From Bacteroidales bacterium UBA5349 (GTDB lineage Bacteria; Bacteroidota; Bacteroidia; Bacteroidales; Tenuifilaceae): a DNA stretch of 64,000 bases. The stretch is from positions 1-64,000 of the forward strand of contig DHQB01000002.1 in the NCBI GenBank assembly GCA_002410065.1, written 5' to 3'. Under the pieces are notes generated by a model. It did no database searches. It was not told where the DNA came from and was given only the letters and a program-made list of their open reading frames with translations. Position 1 is the stretch's first letter, and each line of letters begins with the position of its first letter. The position numbers and the translations under genes are program-made. Below are positions 1 to 8,578 of this stretch, in pieces.

Positions 1-130
1 ATTTGGGTTTTTTTTAAGAAAAATAACGAATGTTTGATAATCAAATAATTAGAATCTTAAAAAAATGGAATTATGAAAATAATAATTTTTGTATGTTGGG
101 TTTGATACCTTTAAGTACACAACAAAAATA
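1..130. other. AT-rich gene-free left edge
   Basis: No open frame with coding character is visible here. The stretch is very AT-rich and ends in the terminator hairpin that follows the dipeptidase gene. A gene outside the window could begin or end nearby. Confidence 0.4.
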
Positions 131-154
131 AAAGGCGAAGTTAACTTCGCCTTT
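131..154 (-). terminator. Perfect 24-bp palindrome, terminator of pepD
   Basis: Positions 131-142 are the exact reverse complement of 143-154, with the core GGCGAAG/CTTCGCC. On the minus strand the hairpin lies 25 bases after the dipeptidase stop and runs into a T-rich stretch, as expected for an intrinsic terminator. Confidence 0.75.
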
Positions 155-178
155 AGAAAGTGTAAAAATATCTGAATA

Positions 179-1642
179 CTACTTTTTTTTAGGTGCGTTC
201 TTCAAGACTTGAACCAAGAACTTCCAAAACATATCAACTGTATCGATCTTTACTTTCTCGTCTGGAGAGTGGGGATACCTAATTGTAGGTCCAAAGGAGA
301 TCATTTCAAAGTTTGGATATACACCTCCTAAAATGCCGCACTCGAGTCCAGCATGAATGGCTTTAATCTCTGGTATTTTCCCCCAATTCTTGGAGTAAAC
401 ATTGCTCATAACTTTAAGTATTGATGAGTTCATGTTTGGTTTCCATCCAGGGTATGCACCAGTAAATTCAATATCGGCACCAGCCAATTCGAATACTGAG
501 GCCATTTTTTCTGCAAGAGCCTCTTTGGAACTATCCACTGAACTACGCAGCAAGCATTGAGCATAGATAATGCCATTTTCAGAGTAAACTCGGGCTAAGT
601 TGGTAGAAGTTTCAACAAGGCCTGGCATTGAATCACTCATTCTGATTACTCCATTTGGACAACCAAAAACCGCACGAATTATTCCCCATTGGGCTTTTGA
701 ATCAATAACAGATTTTGGAGTATCTACCTTTTGAACCGTAAAATCTAAATCGGGCTCAACGGCTGAAAACTCATCCTTATATACTTTAAGTTGTTCCTTT
801 ATAGCCATCTCGAGGGCTGAGAAATTTGATTTAGAAACACCCAGAACAACGAATGCCTCACGAGGAATTGCATTCCTTAGACTACCTCCATCAATACTTG
901 AAATTCGAATTCCAAACTCCTTCTCAGCATAGCGCAAGAAACGGAACAGTAGTTTTATAGAATTGGCTTTACCTGAACTAATATCCATACCTGAGTGCCC
1001 TCCCCTTAACCCAATTACTGAGAGTTTCGAAAACTGGTAGTTTTCTGGAGATTTTTCTTCCTTATACTTAAGCTGAATATTTGCATCTAACCCGCCAGCA
1101 CAACCAACATATAGTTCTCCCTCGTCTTCAGAATCTAAATTGATGAGAATATCACCCTTTAAAACACCGGGTTTTAGGTTGAAAGCACCTGTCATTCCTG
1201 TTTCCTCATCGATGGTAAAAAGCGCTTCGATTGGACCATGTACTAATGATTTATCCTCTAAAACCGCCATTGCTGCAGCCACACCTATACCATTATCGGC
1301 GCCCAAGGTTGTGCCATTCGCAGTAACCCATTCGCCATCTATGTAGGCTTCAATTGGATCTTTAGTGAAATCGTGTTTCTTGTCACTGTTCTTCTGCGGA
1401 ACCATATCGAGGTGACCCTGAAGAATAATGCCTTTTCTATTCTCCATCCCAGCAGTTGCAGGTTTACGGATTATAACATTGCCAACCTCATCAACAATAG
1501 TTTCGAGTCCTAACTTTTTCCCGAAATTTATAACAAAATCAACAGCAGCCTTCTCGTGTTTAGATGGTCGTGGAATTTGAGTCAAACTATGGAAGTGCTT
1601 CCATACAATTTTTGGCTCAAGGTTTGTAATTGAGTTGCTCAT
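179..1642 (-). CDS. pepD: Aminoacyl-histidine dipeptidase (PepD, peptidase M20C)
   Basis: This is a cytosolic di-zinc dipeptidase of the M20C family, which cleaves Xaa-His dipeptides such as carnosine and other small peptides for amino acid recovery. Visible metal and catalytic signatures are GHLDM (His77, Asp79), LGADNGIG (Asp116), DEETGM (Glu146/147, general base and metal ligand) and a late PHSPDE motif. The 487-residue length fits the family and the protein has no signal peptide. The gene stands alone: a palindromic terminator follows it and a divergent thioredoxin-like lipoprotein gene lies upstream. Family assignment is secure; the true substrate range is inferred from the family. Confidence 0.93.
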   Translation of the reverse strand: MSNSITNLEPKIVWKHFHSLTQIPRPSKHEKAAVDFVINFGKKLGLETIVDEVGNVIIRKPATAGMENRKGIILQGHLDMVPQKNSDKKHDFTKDPIEAYIDGEWVTANGTTLGADNGIGVAAAMAVLEDKSLVHGPIEALFTIDEETGMTGAFNLKPGVLKGDILINLDSEDEGELYVGCAGGLDANIQLKYKEEKSPENYQFSKLSVIGLRGGHSGMDISSGKANSIKLLFRFLRYAEKEFGIRISSIDGGSLRNAIPREAFVVLGVSKSNFSALEMAIKEQLKVYKDEFSAVEPDLDFTVQKVDTPKSVIDSKAQWGIIRAVFGCPNGVIRMSDSMPGLVETSTNLARVYSENGIIYAQCLLRSSVDSSKEALAEKMASVFELAGADIEFTGAYPGWKPNMNSSILKVMSNVYSKNWGKIPEIKAIHAGLECGILGGVYPNFEMISFGPTIRYPHSPDEKVKIDTVDMFWKFLVQVLKNAPKKK

Positions 1643-1885
1643 AATATAATATTTTTATTGTTTGGATATTTATTGCTGTTAAAGGTACACGTTTTTTTGA
1701 TATTTTTTTGCCTTAGCCTATCTAAAAACAAATACATAAGTATACTAACCAATAGAAAAACCATGATTATATTATTGATAATATGATGAATATATCAATA
1801 CACCTTTTGAATAAGTCTTGTAAAACAACAATTTGTTTTTAGCTTTGTTTAATTATTCAAAACAAAGCATAAATCTAACTATTCA

Positions 1886-1893
1886 TATATTTG
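1886..1893 (+). promoter_or_regulatory. Bacteroidota-type -7 box (TATATTTG)
   Basis: A TAnnTTTG match lies 28 bases before the ATG of the thioredoxin-fold lipoprotein. No good -33 TTTG is seen at the usual spacing, so this rests on the -7 box and its position. Confidence 0.45.
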
Positions 1894-1921
1894 CATGTAA
1901 TTTTAATATCATAAATTAACT

Positions 1922-2461
1922 ATGAGGAAGAATATTTTATTGCTATTTAGCGTTTTAGCAATTAGTTGTACTGCAAACTCGCAAAAAAAAGAAGTTGGGG
2001 TCGTAAAATGGTACACCTTTGAAGAGGCTGTAAAATTAAACAGCGCTGCTCCTAAAAAAATATTTATTGATGTCTACACAGATTGGTGCAGCTGGTGTAA
2101 GGTAATGGACCAAAAGACATTTAGTCACCCAGAGATTGCAGCTTATCTTAATGAGCATTACTATCCAGTTAAATTTAATGCGGAATCGATAGAACCCATT
2201 ACCTTTAGTGGAACTGTTTTTAACAATAAAAAACAGGGTAATAGAAACCCGCATGAGCTTGCTGTAGCACTTTTACAGGGTAAGATGTCGTACCCATCGG
2301 TTGCCTATTTAGATGAGGGAAACCAGCTGCTAACTTCTGTTCCAGGCTATGTTACCCCTGTTCAAATTGAGCCAATCCTAGTGTTCTTTGGCGAAGATCA
2401 TTACAAAACAAAGAGTTGGGAAGATTTTCAGAAAAGTTTTGTTGGCAAAATAACTGAATAA
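1922..2461 (+). CDS. Thioredoxin-fold lipoprotein (Thioredoxin_7/DUF255-like)
   Basis: A secreted or periplasm-facing thioredoxin-like protein of 179 residues. The N-terminus is a short hydrophobic signal followed by a possible lipobox ending at Cys16 (AISC). The fold core carries a WCSWCK redox motif around residues 55-60, preceded by FIDVYTDW; a cis-Pro-like SYPS segment follows further on. WCxWC motifs are typical of the thioredoxin_7/YyaL-related group in Bacteroidota. The likely role is thiol-disulphide exchange or reduction in the envelope, but the partner is unknown. It is a single gene between a divergent dipeptidase and a strong bidirectional terminator. Confidence 0.85.
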   Translation: MRKNILLLFSVLAISCTANSQKKEVGVVKWYTFEEAVKLNSAAPKKIFIDVYTDWCSWCKVMDQKTFSHPEIAAYLNEHYYPVKFNAESIEPITFSGTVFNNKKQGNRNPHELAVALLQGKMSYPSVAYLDEGNQLLTSVPGYVTPVQIEPILVFFGEDHYKTKSWEDFQKSFVGKITE

Positions 2462-2480
2462 TTTATAACGTATATTTCTA

Positions 2481-2522
2481 AAAGCAATAGAGGCTGGTAT
2501 GGTTACCAGCCTCTATTGCTTT
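2481..2522. terminator. Bidirectional terminator, 19-bp perfect stem
   Basis: Arms 2481-2499 and 2504-2522 pair perfectly around a 4-base loop. The hairpin lies between the convergent thioredoxin-like gene (+) and the DUF4831 gene (-), and both outer edges carry A/T runs suited to termination in both directions. Confidence 0.85.
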
Positions 2523-2534
2523 TAGAGCCCTTCC

Positions 2535-3668
2535 TTATTTTTTAAAATCGAAAAGTAGAGTGCCATTCTGGATGTTAAAATCAGATGGAATTCTTACCAG
2601 AGGACCAAATTGATATAAATTTGCAGTTTTGGTAAACAACTCCCCTTTTGAATCGGAAAGTTTTACACTAGCAGGAACTGGTATACGATAGTAAAAAGCA
2701 TTCCGTTTCTTGTTGTCTATCTCAAGGGATAAGCTATTTAGGATATCCAAGTTTTTCCAGTTATTATCTGATGACACCTCTATAAGCACTGGGCTACCGG
2801 TTAAATCGGAAGCAGGAAGCACACCTTTTGCTCTAGAAAATCTAAAAAGTATTGTACCTCCATTTTCCTGCTTAATGGGTAAAAAATCGAACTCGTGCAA
2901 TTGTTGTCTAGTAAAACGTTTCCCTGTAAAAAGTGATAAGTACTCTTGTTCAAGCCTCGAAATCTCATCGAAAACTTCTTTAACAGCGCGACCCTCGGCT
3001 ATAAAATCGGCATCTCCAGATATCAGTTCAAATCTTCTTTTCCGCAGCGAAAAGATAAAATTTGCTGCCTCTCTAGCCTTATCCTCAGCTGATTTCTCAA
3101 TAATAATATCCTTATGAACCGGAACACGAACGAAAGTACTGTCCTGGAAAACCCTTGAATAATGGGTTGTTCGCTCTGCTGCAATGAATGGAGTGTGTGA
3201 TAAATCTGTGTATAAATCCGTATAGAGATCAGAATCTGAAGGATTATTCAATGATGAGCCAGATTGAAATTGTGCTTTATGAATGGGAATTACTAAACCA
3301 ATACTGGAAAGAGAGAGATAGCCTAGGTTATTCTCAGAATTCAGCTCAGCAACAAATAGTGCGTTCATATCGGGAACGAAACTCTCATCGATACCAAAAG
3401 AAACCATTGACCACTCGCTATCGCCCTGCGAAGGCACATTATCGATACCTAAATACTTTTTGGCATACTGTGAATAGGGTCCTGGAACATACATCCGATG
3501 CTCGGCGATAACTGAAACCTGAAGATTAGTTGCTGGCAGCGTATATATCATTCCCTTAGATGAAAGGCTCAAAGCCTGCCCTGCAGGTACAACTGATGTT
3601 GTTTTATTTGAGCAGGCACTGGCAAGTAAACCTAGCCCTAATAGAAGTACAAAACGATTTATTCTCAT
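2535..3668 (-). CDS. DUF4831 family lipoprotein
   Basis: A 377-residue predicted lipoprotein: the first 19 residues form a signal ending in the lipobox LLASAC. The segment GMIYTLPATNLQVSV followed by PGPYSQYAKKYLGI is the hallmark of the DUF4831 family, which is found mainly in Bacteroidota and has no established function. A short in-frame duplication (DLYTDLYTDL) occurs near residues 147-156. The gene lies 13 bases downstream of the NAD(P)HX repair gene on the same strand, so the two are probably co-transcribed; no functional link is evident. Being surface or periplasmic is inferred from the lipobox. Confidence 0.85.
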   Translation of the reverse strand: MRINRFVLLLGLGLLASACSNKTTSVVPAGQALSLSSKGMIYTLPATNLQVSVIAEHRMYVPGPYSQYAKKYLGIDNVPSQGDSEWSMVSFGIDESFVPDMNALFVAELNSENNLGYLSLSSIGLVIPIHKAQFQSGSSLNNPSDSDLYTDLYTDLSHTPFIAAERTTHYSRVFQDSTFVRVPVHKDIIIEKSAEDKAREAANFIFSLRKRRFELISGDADFIAEGRAVKEVFDEISRLEQEYLSLFTGKRFTRQQLHEFDFLPIKQENGGTILFRFSRAKGVLPASDLTGSPVLIEVSSDNNWKNLDILNSLSLEIDNKKRNAFYYRIPVPASVKLSDSKGELFTKTANLYQFGPLVRIPSDFNIQNGTLLFDFKK

Positions 3669-3681
3669 ATCTACTATTGAA

Positions 3682-5211
3682 TTAAGTATATTTTTTTGTG
3701 AATTTACTATTGAAACACCCTAAAGCAAGGCTAAGTGCATTTGAAATATCCCCTGCAATTATGGAGCCTCCTCCTTTAGCATCGAGAGCCAAATCTGCTG
3801 CTTTGCCATGCAAATAAACACCTAGAACGGCAGCATTTATTGGTTTTAAACCTTGACCCAGAAGTGAAACAATAATACCCGTTAATGAATCGCCACTACC
3901 TGCTGTAGCCATAGCAGAGTTTCCGGTTGAGTTGAAATACACCTGTCCGCTTGGGAACACAATCTGAGTGTGAGCACCCTTAAGTATAATGATTATAGAA
4001 TATTTTGTGGCAAATTCTTGTGCTAGCGCTAGCCTTCCATAGCCAGAATTAGTCTCGCCAAATAGTCGATTAAACTCACCTACATGCGGAGTAATAATTG
4101 TATTTTGAGGTACTAACTCCATCAATTCAGGGACATGCGCAATTATGTTTAATCCATCGGCATCAATAACCAAAGGGCAGTGAACTTTCTGAAGAAATCG
4201 CCTAAAGCCTTCAATGGTTCTTTTGTGTGTACCCAATCCGGGTCCAATGGCAATTGCGTTATACTTTTTATCCAGATTTGAATCGGTAAAAAAGTGCAAA
4301 TCCGTATCTGTAACCACAATTGCCTCGGGCAATGCTTGTTGAACTATTGACAAACCACTCTGTGGAACGTGAACGCTAACTAATCCGGCACCTGCCATAA
4401 GGCATGATTTTGCACTAATTATTGCAGCACCGCACATACCATGACTTCCTGCAATAATTAAACAATGTCCCCTAAGTCCTTTGTGATCAAATTTGTTTCT
4501 ACGCGGAAACTTATCTAATACATATTCATCATCAACCAAAAAATAGGGTGATGAAATCTCACAAATGGCCTGAGGATGTAGGCCAATATCAACAACATTC
4601 CATTTTCCAACGTATTGATCATTCTCTGGAAAAAAGAAACTAAGCTTTGGAAACTGTATTGTAATTGTTAAATCTGCTCTAAAAACACTATTCTCATTGG
4701 GGCATGGATTACTCTCAGTAAATAGGCCCGAGGGGATATCTATTGCAACTCTATCGGCTTTCTGATCATTTAAATAATCCACCAGTTGCTTAGCCACTCC
4801 TGAAAGCGATCTGGTTAATCCAGAGCCAAATAGGCTATCGACGAGTATCCCATTTTTCGAAATTTGTGGAAAGTCGCTTGGGCTTTCAACATAAGAAAGA
4901 TTAACCACTCCTTGATCCCCAAGTCTTTGGATATTAATCAGGTTATCGGGTGAATAGTTTTCTGATTTGAGTATATAAACCTTTACGTTATACCCCAGCA
5001 AGCCCAGATGTCGCGCAAGCGCAATACCATCGCCTCCGTTATTGCCCGGGCCAGCAAAAATGAATACAGGGCAGTTGGCAGAATATAAACTAACAAAAGC
5101 CTGCATTATGGCTATAGATGCACGCTCCATAAGATTTATGGAGTTGATTGGTTCGTACTCTATAGTGTAACCATCAATCTGCCTAATTTGTGCACCTGTA
5201 AATATTTTCAT
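3682..5211 (-). CDS. nnr: Bifunctional NAD(P)H-hydrate epimerase / ADP-dependent NAD(P)H-hydrate dehydratase
   Basis: A metabolite-repair enzyme. The N-terminal YjeF domain epimerises damaged R-NAD(P)HX, and the C-terminal ribokinase-like domain dehydrates S-NAD(P)HX back to NAD(P)H using ADP. The epimerase domain shows AGPGNNGGDG at about 53-62 and the DSLFGSGL segment near 125-132. The dehydratase domain shows GPGLGTH near 323, ITPHVGEF near 373, KGAHT near 411 and the catalytic AGSGD ending at Asp441. At 509 residues it is a normal full-length fusion. The cytosolic enzyme is likely co-transcribed with the DUF4831 gene 13 bases downstream. Confidence 0.95.
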   Translation of the reverse strand: MKIFTGAQIRQIDGYTIEYEPINSINLMERASIAIMQAFVSLYSANCPVFIFAGPGNNGGDGIALARHLGLLGYNVKVYILKSENYSPDNLINIQRLGDQGVVNLSYVESPSDFPQISKNGILVDSLFGSGLTRSLSGVAKQLVDYLNDQKADRVAIDIPSGLFTESNPCPNENSVFRADLTITIQFPKLSFFFPENDQYVGKWNVVDIGLHPQAICEISSPYFLVDDEYVLDKFPRRNKFDHKGLRGHCLIIAGSHGMCGAAIISAKSCLMAGAGLVSVHVPQSGLSIVQQALPEAIVVTDTDLHFFTDSNLDKKYNAIAIGPGLGTHKRTIEGFRRFLQKVHCPLVIDADGLNIIAHVPELMELVPQNTIITPHVGEFNRLFGETNSGYGRLALAQEFATKYSIIIILKGAHTQIVFPSGQVYFNSTGNSAMATAGSGDSLTGIIVSLLGQGLKPINAAVLGVYLHGKAADLALDAKGGGSIIAGDISNALSLALGCFNSKFTKKYT

Positions 5212-5328
5212 TGCAAAGTATAAAATGTTAGAGCAAATATACGGTTTTAGGAGCTAATGAAACGTTATGTATGACATAATAATCCTTAAAAAATGGTAAC
5301 TTGCAGGGTTAAAACTAAACTAATATCA

Positions 5329-5541
5329 ATGAGCACTTTTTATTTGGAGAGCGAATATATACCCCTAATTGGATTGCTTAAAGCTTTGCAAATTGCGAGC
5401 AGCGGAGGCGAAGCGCAAATGCTTGTTGAAGAGGGTATGGTTACCCTAAATGGGAAACCAGAGAATAGGAAACGTGCAAAGCTTAGAGATGGTGATATTG
5501 TGAAATGCAATGGTATTGAAATTGAGGTTAAGGCAAAGTAA
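5329..5541 (+). CDS. S4-domain RNA-binding protein (YbcJ-like)
   Basis: A 70-residue stand-alone S4-like RNA-binding domain. IPLIGLLKALQIASSGGEAQ, then VEEGMVTLNG and NRKRAKLRDGDIV, match the YbcJ family pattern (a helix pair followed by a positively charged RNA-binding turn). I chose the internal ATG at 5329 over an in-frame ATG at 5293, because the first 12 codons of the longer form do not resemble the family and this start gives the usual length. It lies 5 bases upstream of the subtilase gene and probably heads the plus-strand run into xseA. Its RNA target is unknown. Confidence 0.85.
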   Translation: MSTFYLESEYIPLIGLLKALQIASSGGEAQMLVEEGMVTLNGKPENRKRAKLRDGDIVKCNGIEIEVKAK

Positions 5542-5546
5542 TTTTT

Positions 5547-7178
5547 ATGAGGTATTGGTTAGCCATAGTATTATCATTTCAGTTGGTTGGCGCATGGGGT
5601 CAAAGTAAATATTTCATAGGGTTTACCGACAAAACTGACACCCCATACTCCATTGACAGGCCAGCTGATTATCTTACTTCAAGAGCCCTAGAGCGACGTA
5701 TAAAACAGTCAATCCCAATAAATACTGATGACTTGCCCGTAAACCCAGTCTATATTGAGTTCATAAAACTACACGGGGCAAAAGTATTTTACTCCATTAA
5801 TTGGCTTAATGGGGCAATTGCCGAGGTCTTAAATCAAGACATTTTAAATGAGATTGCTAACCTTCCCTTTGTAAACCAGATTCAAGAGGTTTACAATCCG
5901 TTAAAAACTAAAGCCTCAATATCCAGCTTTGATATACTTCCAACAATTTCTAAAAAACAGAACATCTTCGACTACTTTGACTACGGATTTTCTTCACAGC
6001 AAATAAAGATGTTGAAAGGGCACACCTTGCATAATAACGGATATAGGGGGCAAAATATGTTAATTGCTGTTATTGATGCAGGCTTTAACAATGCCAATAG
6101 CATTTCGGGTTTGAGTCATTTGTGGGATGATGAACGAGTTGTTCTTGTTAGAGATATTGTTAATCCTGCATCTAACCTGTTTGAGGAACACCATCATGGT
6201 ACCATAGTTCTCTCTGTACTGGCCAGTAATTTACCTAACGAGCTAATTGGCAGCGCTCCACAGGCAAGTTATGCCCTAATTAGAAGTGAGGATGCGAGCT
6301 CGGAGCAATTAATAGAGGAGTATAATTGGGTTTATGCAGCCCAAATTGCCGATAGTATTGGTGCTGATATCATTAGTTCATCATTGGGTTACTCCCAGTT
6401 TGATTGTACCGAACAAAACCATACATATGCAGATATGAATGGCAAAACTACACCCGCTGCAAAAGGAGCAAATTTTGCTGCAAGCAAAGGGATATTGGTT
6501 GTTGCAAGTGCCGGCAACGAGCAACAAACTAGCTGGCAAAAGATAGTTACCCCCTCCGACTCGCCAACTGCAATTGCTGTTGGTGCAGTAGATGCTGATG
6601 GAAAAGTTGCTTACTTTAGTTCCATTGGTCCATCAGCCGATGGACGCATAAAACCCGATGTTGTTGCAATGGGTTATGGAACAGCAATTCAATCTGCTAC
6701 CGGACAAATGGGAACAGCCAATGGTACTTCACTATCTGCTCCAATTATTTCTGGATTGGCTGCATGCCTTTGGCAATCGAAACCAAACCTTAGCGCTAGA
6801 GATATTCGCGACTTAATTGTCCTATCCTCTAGCAATTTTAGCACACCCAACATCCAAATAGGATATGGGCTACCAAACTTTGCAGTTGCATTGGATAGCA
6901 TATTGCTAGATAAGGACTTTGAAGAACTTAGAATCTTCCCAAATCCCACCGCTGGTTATTTCTCCGTTTGGCTGCCAAAAAACGAAACAATCACCTATTC
7001 GATAAGCATTACTTCGAGCCAAGGTGCTGAAATATTGAATGAGAAATTTCAAACGACATCAAATTTCTACTCATTAACCATTCCGGATCATTATTCAACT
7101 GGTCTGTATATAGTTAATCTTAAGGCCGGGAAGAAAATTTACTCAGGAAAAATAGTAAAGATTGATAATAGGCCATGA
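5547..7178 (+). CDS. S8 subtilisin-like serine protease with T9SS type A sorting domain
   Basis: A secreted 543-residue subtilase. A signal peptide covers about residues 1-19. The catalytic Asp177 (AVIDAGF), His217 (HHHGT), oxyanion Asn324 (SAGNE) and Ser395 (NGTSLSAP) are all present, so it should be active. From about residue 462 (LRIFPNPTAG) to the end is a typical type IX secretion C-terminal sorting domain, which predicts export across the outer membrane and attachment to, or release from, the surface. The stop codon overlaps the xseA start (ATGA at 7175-7178), so the two are translationally coupled although one is extracellular and the other cytosolic. Substrate is unknown. Confidence 0.93.
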   Translation: MRYWLAIVLSFQLVGAWGQSKYFIGFTDKTDTPYSIDRPADYLTSRALERRIKQSIPINTDDLPVNPVYIEFIKLHGAKVFYSINWLNGAIAEVLNQDILNEIANLPFVNQIQEVYNPLKTKASISSFDILPTISKKQNIFDYFDYGFSSQQIKMLKGHTLHNNGYRGQNMLIAVIDAGFNNANSISGLSHLWDDERVVLVRDIVNPASNLFEEHHHGTIVLSVLASNLPNELIGSAPQASYALIRSEDASSEQLIEEYNWVYAAQIADSIGADIISSSLGYSQFDCTEQNHTYADMNGKTTPAAKGANFAASKGILVVASAGNEQQTSWQKIVTPSDSPTAIAVGAVDADGKVAYFSSIGPSADGRIKPDVVAMGYGTAIQSATGQMGTANGTSLSAPIISGLAACLWQSKPNLSARDIRDLIVLSSSNFSTPNIQIGYGLPNFAVALDSILLDKDFEELRIFPNPTAGYFSVWLPKNETITYSISITSSQGAEILNEKFQTTSNFYSLTIPDHYSTGLYIVNLKAGKKIYSGKIVKIDNRP

Positions 7179-8560
7179 AGTACGGAACCCTCTCGCTATA
7201 CGAATTGAGCACCAAAATACAGGAAGCTCTCGAGGCTAACCTCCCAACTATAGTTTGGGTTACCGGAGAGATAAGCGATTTTAAAGAAAATCCATCGGGC
7301 CATTGCTATCTGGAACTTGTTGAAAAGAACAATGACTCAGATCAATCAAGGGCAAAGGCTAGAGCTACAATTTGGTCGCGCAGCTATCGTAAGCTAAAAC
7401 CCTTCTTCGAAACATCAACGGGCACAAGACTAGCATCAGGCATAAAAATACTTGTTCAATGTAGTGTAAACTACCATCCAGTTTATGGCCTATCGCTTAA
7501 TATTATTGATATTGATCCAACCTATACCATTGGCGATATTGAGCACAGACGACAGGAAACTATCAATAGGCTTATTGCCGACGGCGTATTTGGAATGAAT
7601 AAGGAAGTTGATTTCCCCTTACTGCCAAAAAGAATTGCAGTAATTTCATCGTCAACCGCTGCTGGTTATCAGGATTTTGTCCATCAGTTAAGCAACAATC
7701 CTCTTGGATATGCATTTGTACATAAACTCTTTAGCGCTACCATGCAGGGCGATAAAGCAGAACAATCGCTTATTGATGCATTGGACCACATTCACGTTGA
7801 TCTTGAAAACTGGGATATTGTAGCAATTATTAGAGGAGGAGGATCTCAGATAGATTTGGGCTGCTTTGATACCTATCAGTTGGCAAACAATATTGCCCAG
7901 TTCCCTATTCCTGTTGTAACTGGCATTGGACACGAAAAGGACTATTCAATTGCCGATATGGTTGCCCATAGTAGATTGAAAACCCCAACAGCCGTTGCAG
8001 AATTCCTTATCAATAGGTTTAGTAATGCTGAAAACTGGTTAGTTGAAGTAAGGGAGAATTTTGGTGATGCTGTTTCAAATTTAACAAGCCAAAACAGCTT
8101 ATTTATACAGAAGATACAGATGGGTATTGCACCTTTACTTATAAAACGGATTGGAAGTGAGAATAGCAATCTACATAAACAAATATTAACCTGCGATGCA
8201 AAGGCTAACCTACTGATTACAAAGGGTAGCTTTGGTTTATATGAAAGTTTGAAATGGATTAAACACTCGGTAAAAGTAAATCTCAAAACTGAAGGGAAAC
8301 GCCTAAACTTTCTAGGTATTGAAATGCAAAGCAAACCTATTGAATTGATTTCAAGGTATAAAGACAGAGTTATTCAATTTGAAAAGAACGCTTTAGCACA
8401 TGACCCCGTAAATCTATTACGAAAAGGATTCTCGATAACTAGACAAAACGGAGTGATTGTAAGAGACCTTTCTAAGTTAAAAACAGGAGATGCCATTGAA
8501 ACTACCCTTGCCAAAGGCAAACTTTTTAGTACCATTATCCGTAAAAACCCCAATGGTTAA
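7175..8560 (+). CDS. xseA: Exodeoxyribonuclease VII large subunit
   Basis: Catalytic subunit of exonuclease VII, which degrades single-stranded DNA from both ends into oligonucleotides. The N-terminal OB-fold begins with LSLYELSTKIQEALE and WVTGEISDFK and covers about 100 residues. The nuclease core shows LPKRIAVISSSTAAGYQDF, the AIIRGGGSQIDLGCFD segment and VVTGIGHEKDYSIADMVA, followed by a long helical region and an RKGFSITR-type C-terminal segment. Length (461) is normal. Its partner xseB is not adjacent as usual: it lies about 5.1 kb downstream beyond two histidine kinase genes on the same strand. Confidence 0.96.
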   Translation: MKYGTLSLYELSTKIQEALEANLPTIVWVTGEISDFKENPSGHCYLELVEKNNDSDQSRAKARATIWSRSYRKLKPFFETSTGTRLASGIKILVQCSVNYHPVYGLSLNIIDIDPTYTIGDIEHRRQETINRLIADGVFGMNKEVDFPLLPKRIAVISSSTAAGYQDFVHQLSNNPLGYAFVHKLFSATMQGDKAEQSLIDALDHIHVDLENWDIVAIIRGGGSQIDLGCFDTYQLANNIAQFPIPVVTGIGHEKDYSIADMVAHSRLKTPTAVAEFLINRFSNAENWLVEVRENFGDAVSNLTSQNSLFIQKIQMGIAPLLIKRIGSENSNLHKQILTCDAKANLLITKGSFGLYESLKWIKHSVKVNLKTEGKRLNFLGIEMQSKPIELISRYKDRVIQFEKNALAHDPVNLLRKGFSITRQNGVIVRDLSKLKTGDAIETTLAKGKLFSTIIRKNPNG

Positions 8561-8578
8561 ATAAATTGTAAGCAATAA

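Noticed and set aside
3200..3245. Short 12-bp tandem duplication encoding DLYTDLYTDL
   Set aside because: Only two short units inside a coding region; not a repeat family or mobile sequence.
2710..3511. Plus-strand open frames opposite the DUF4831 gene
   Set aside because: They are antisense to a well supported family gene, overlap each other and show no protein family pattern.
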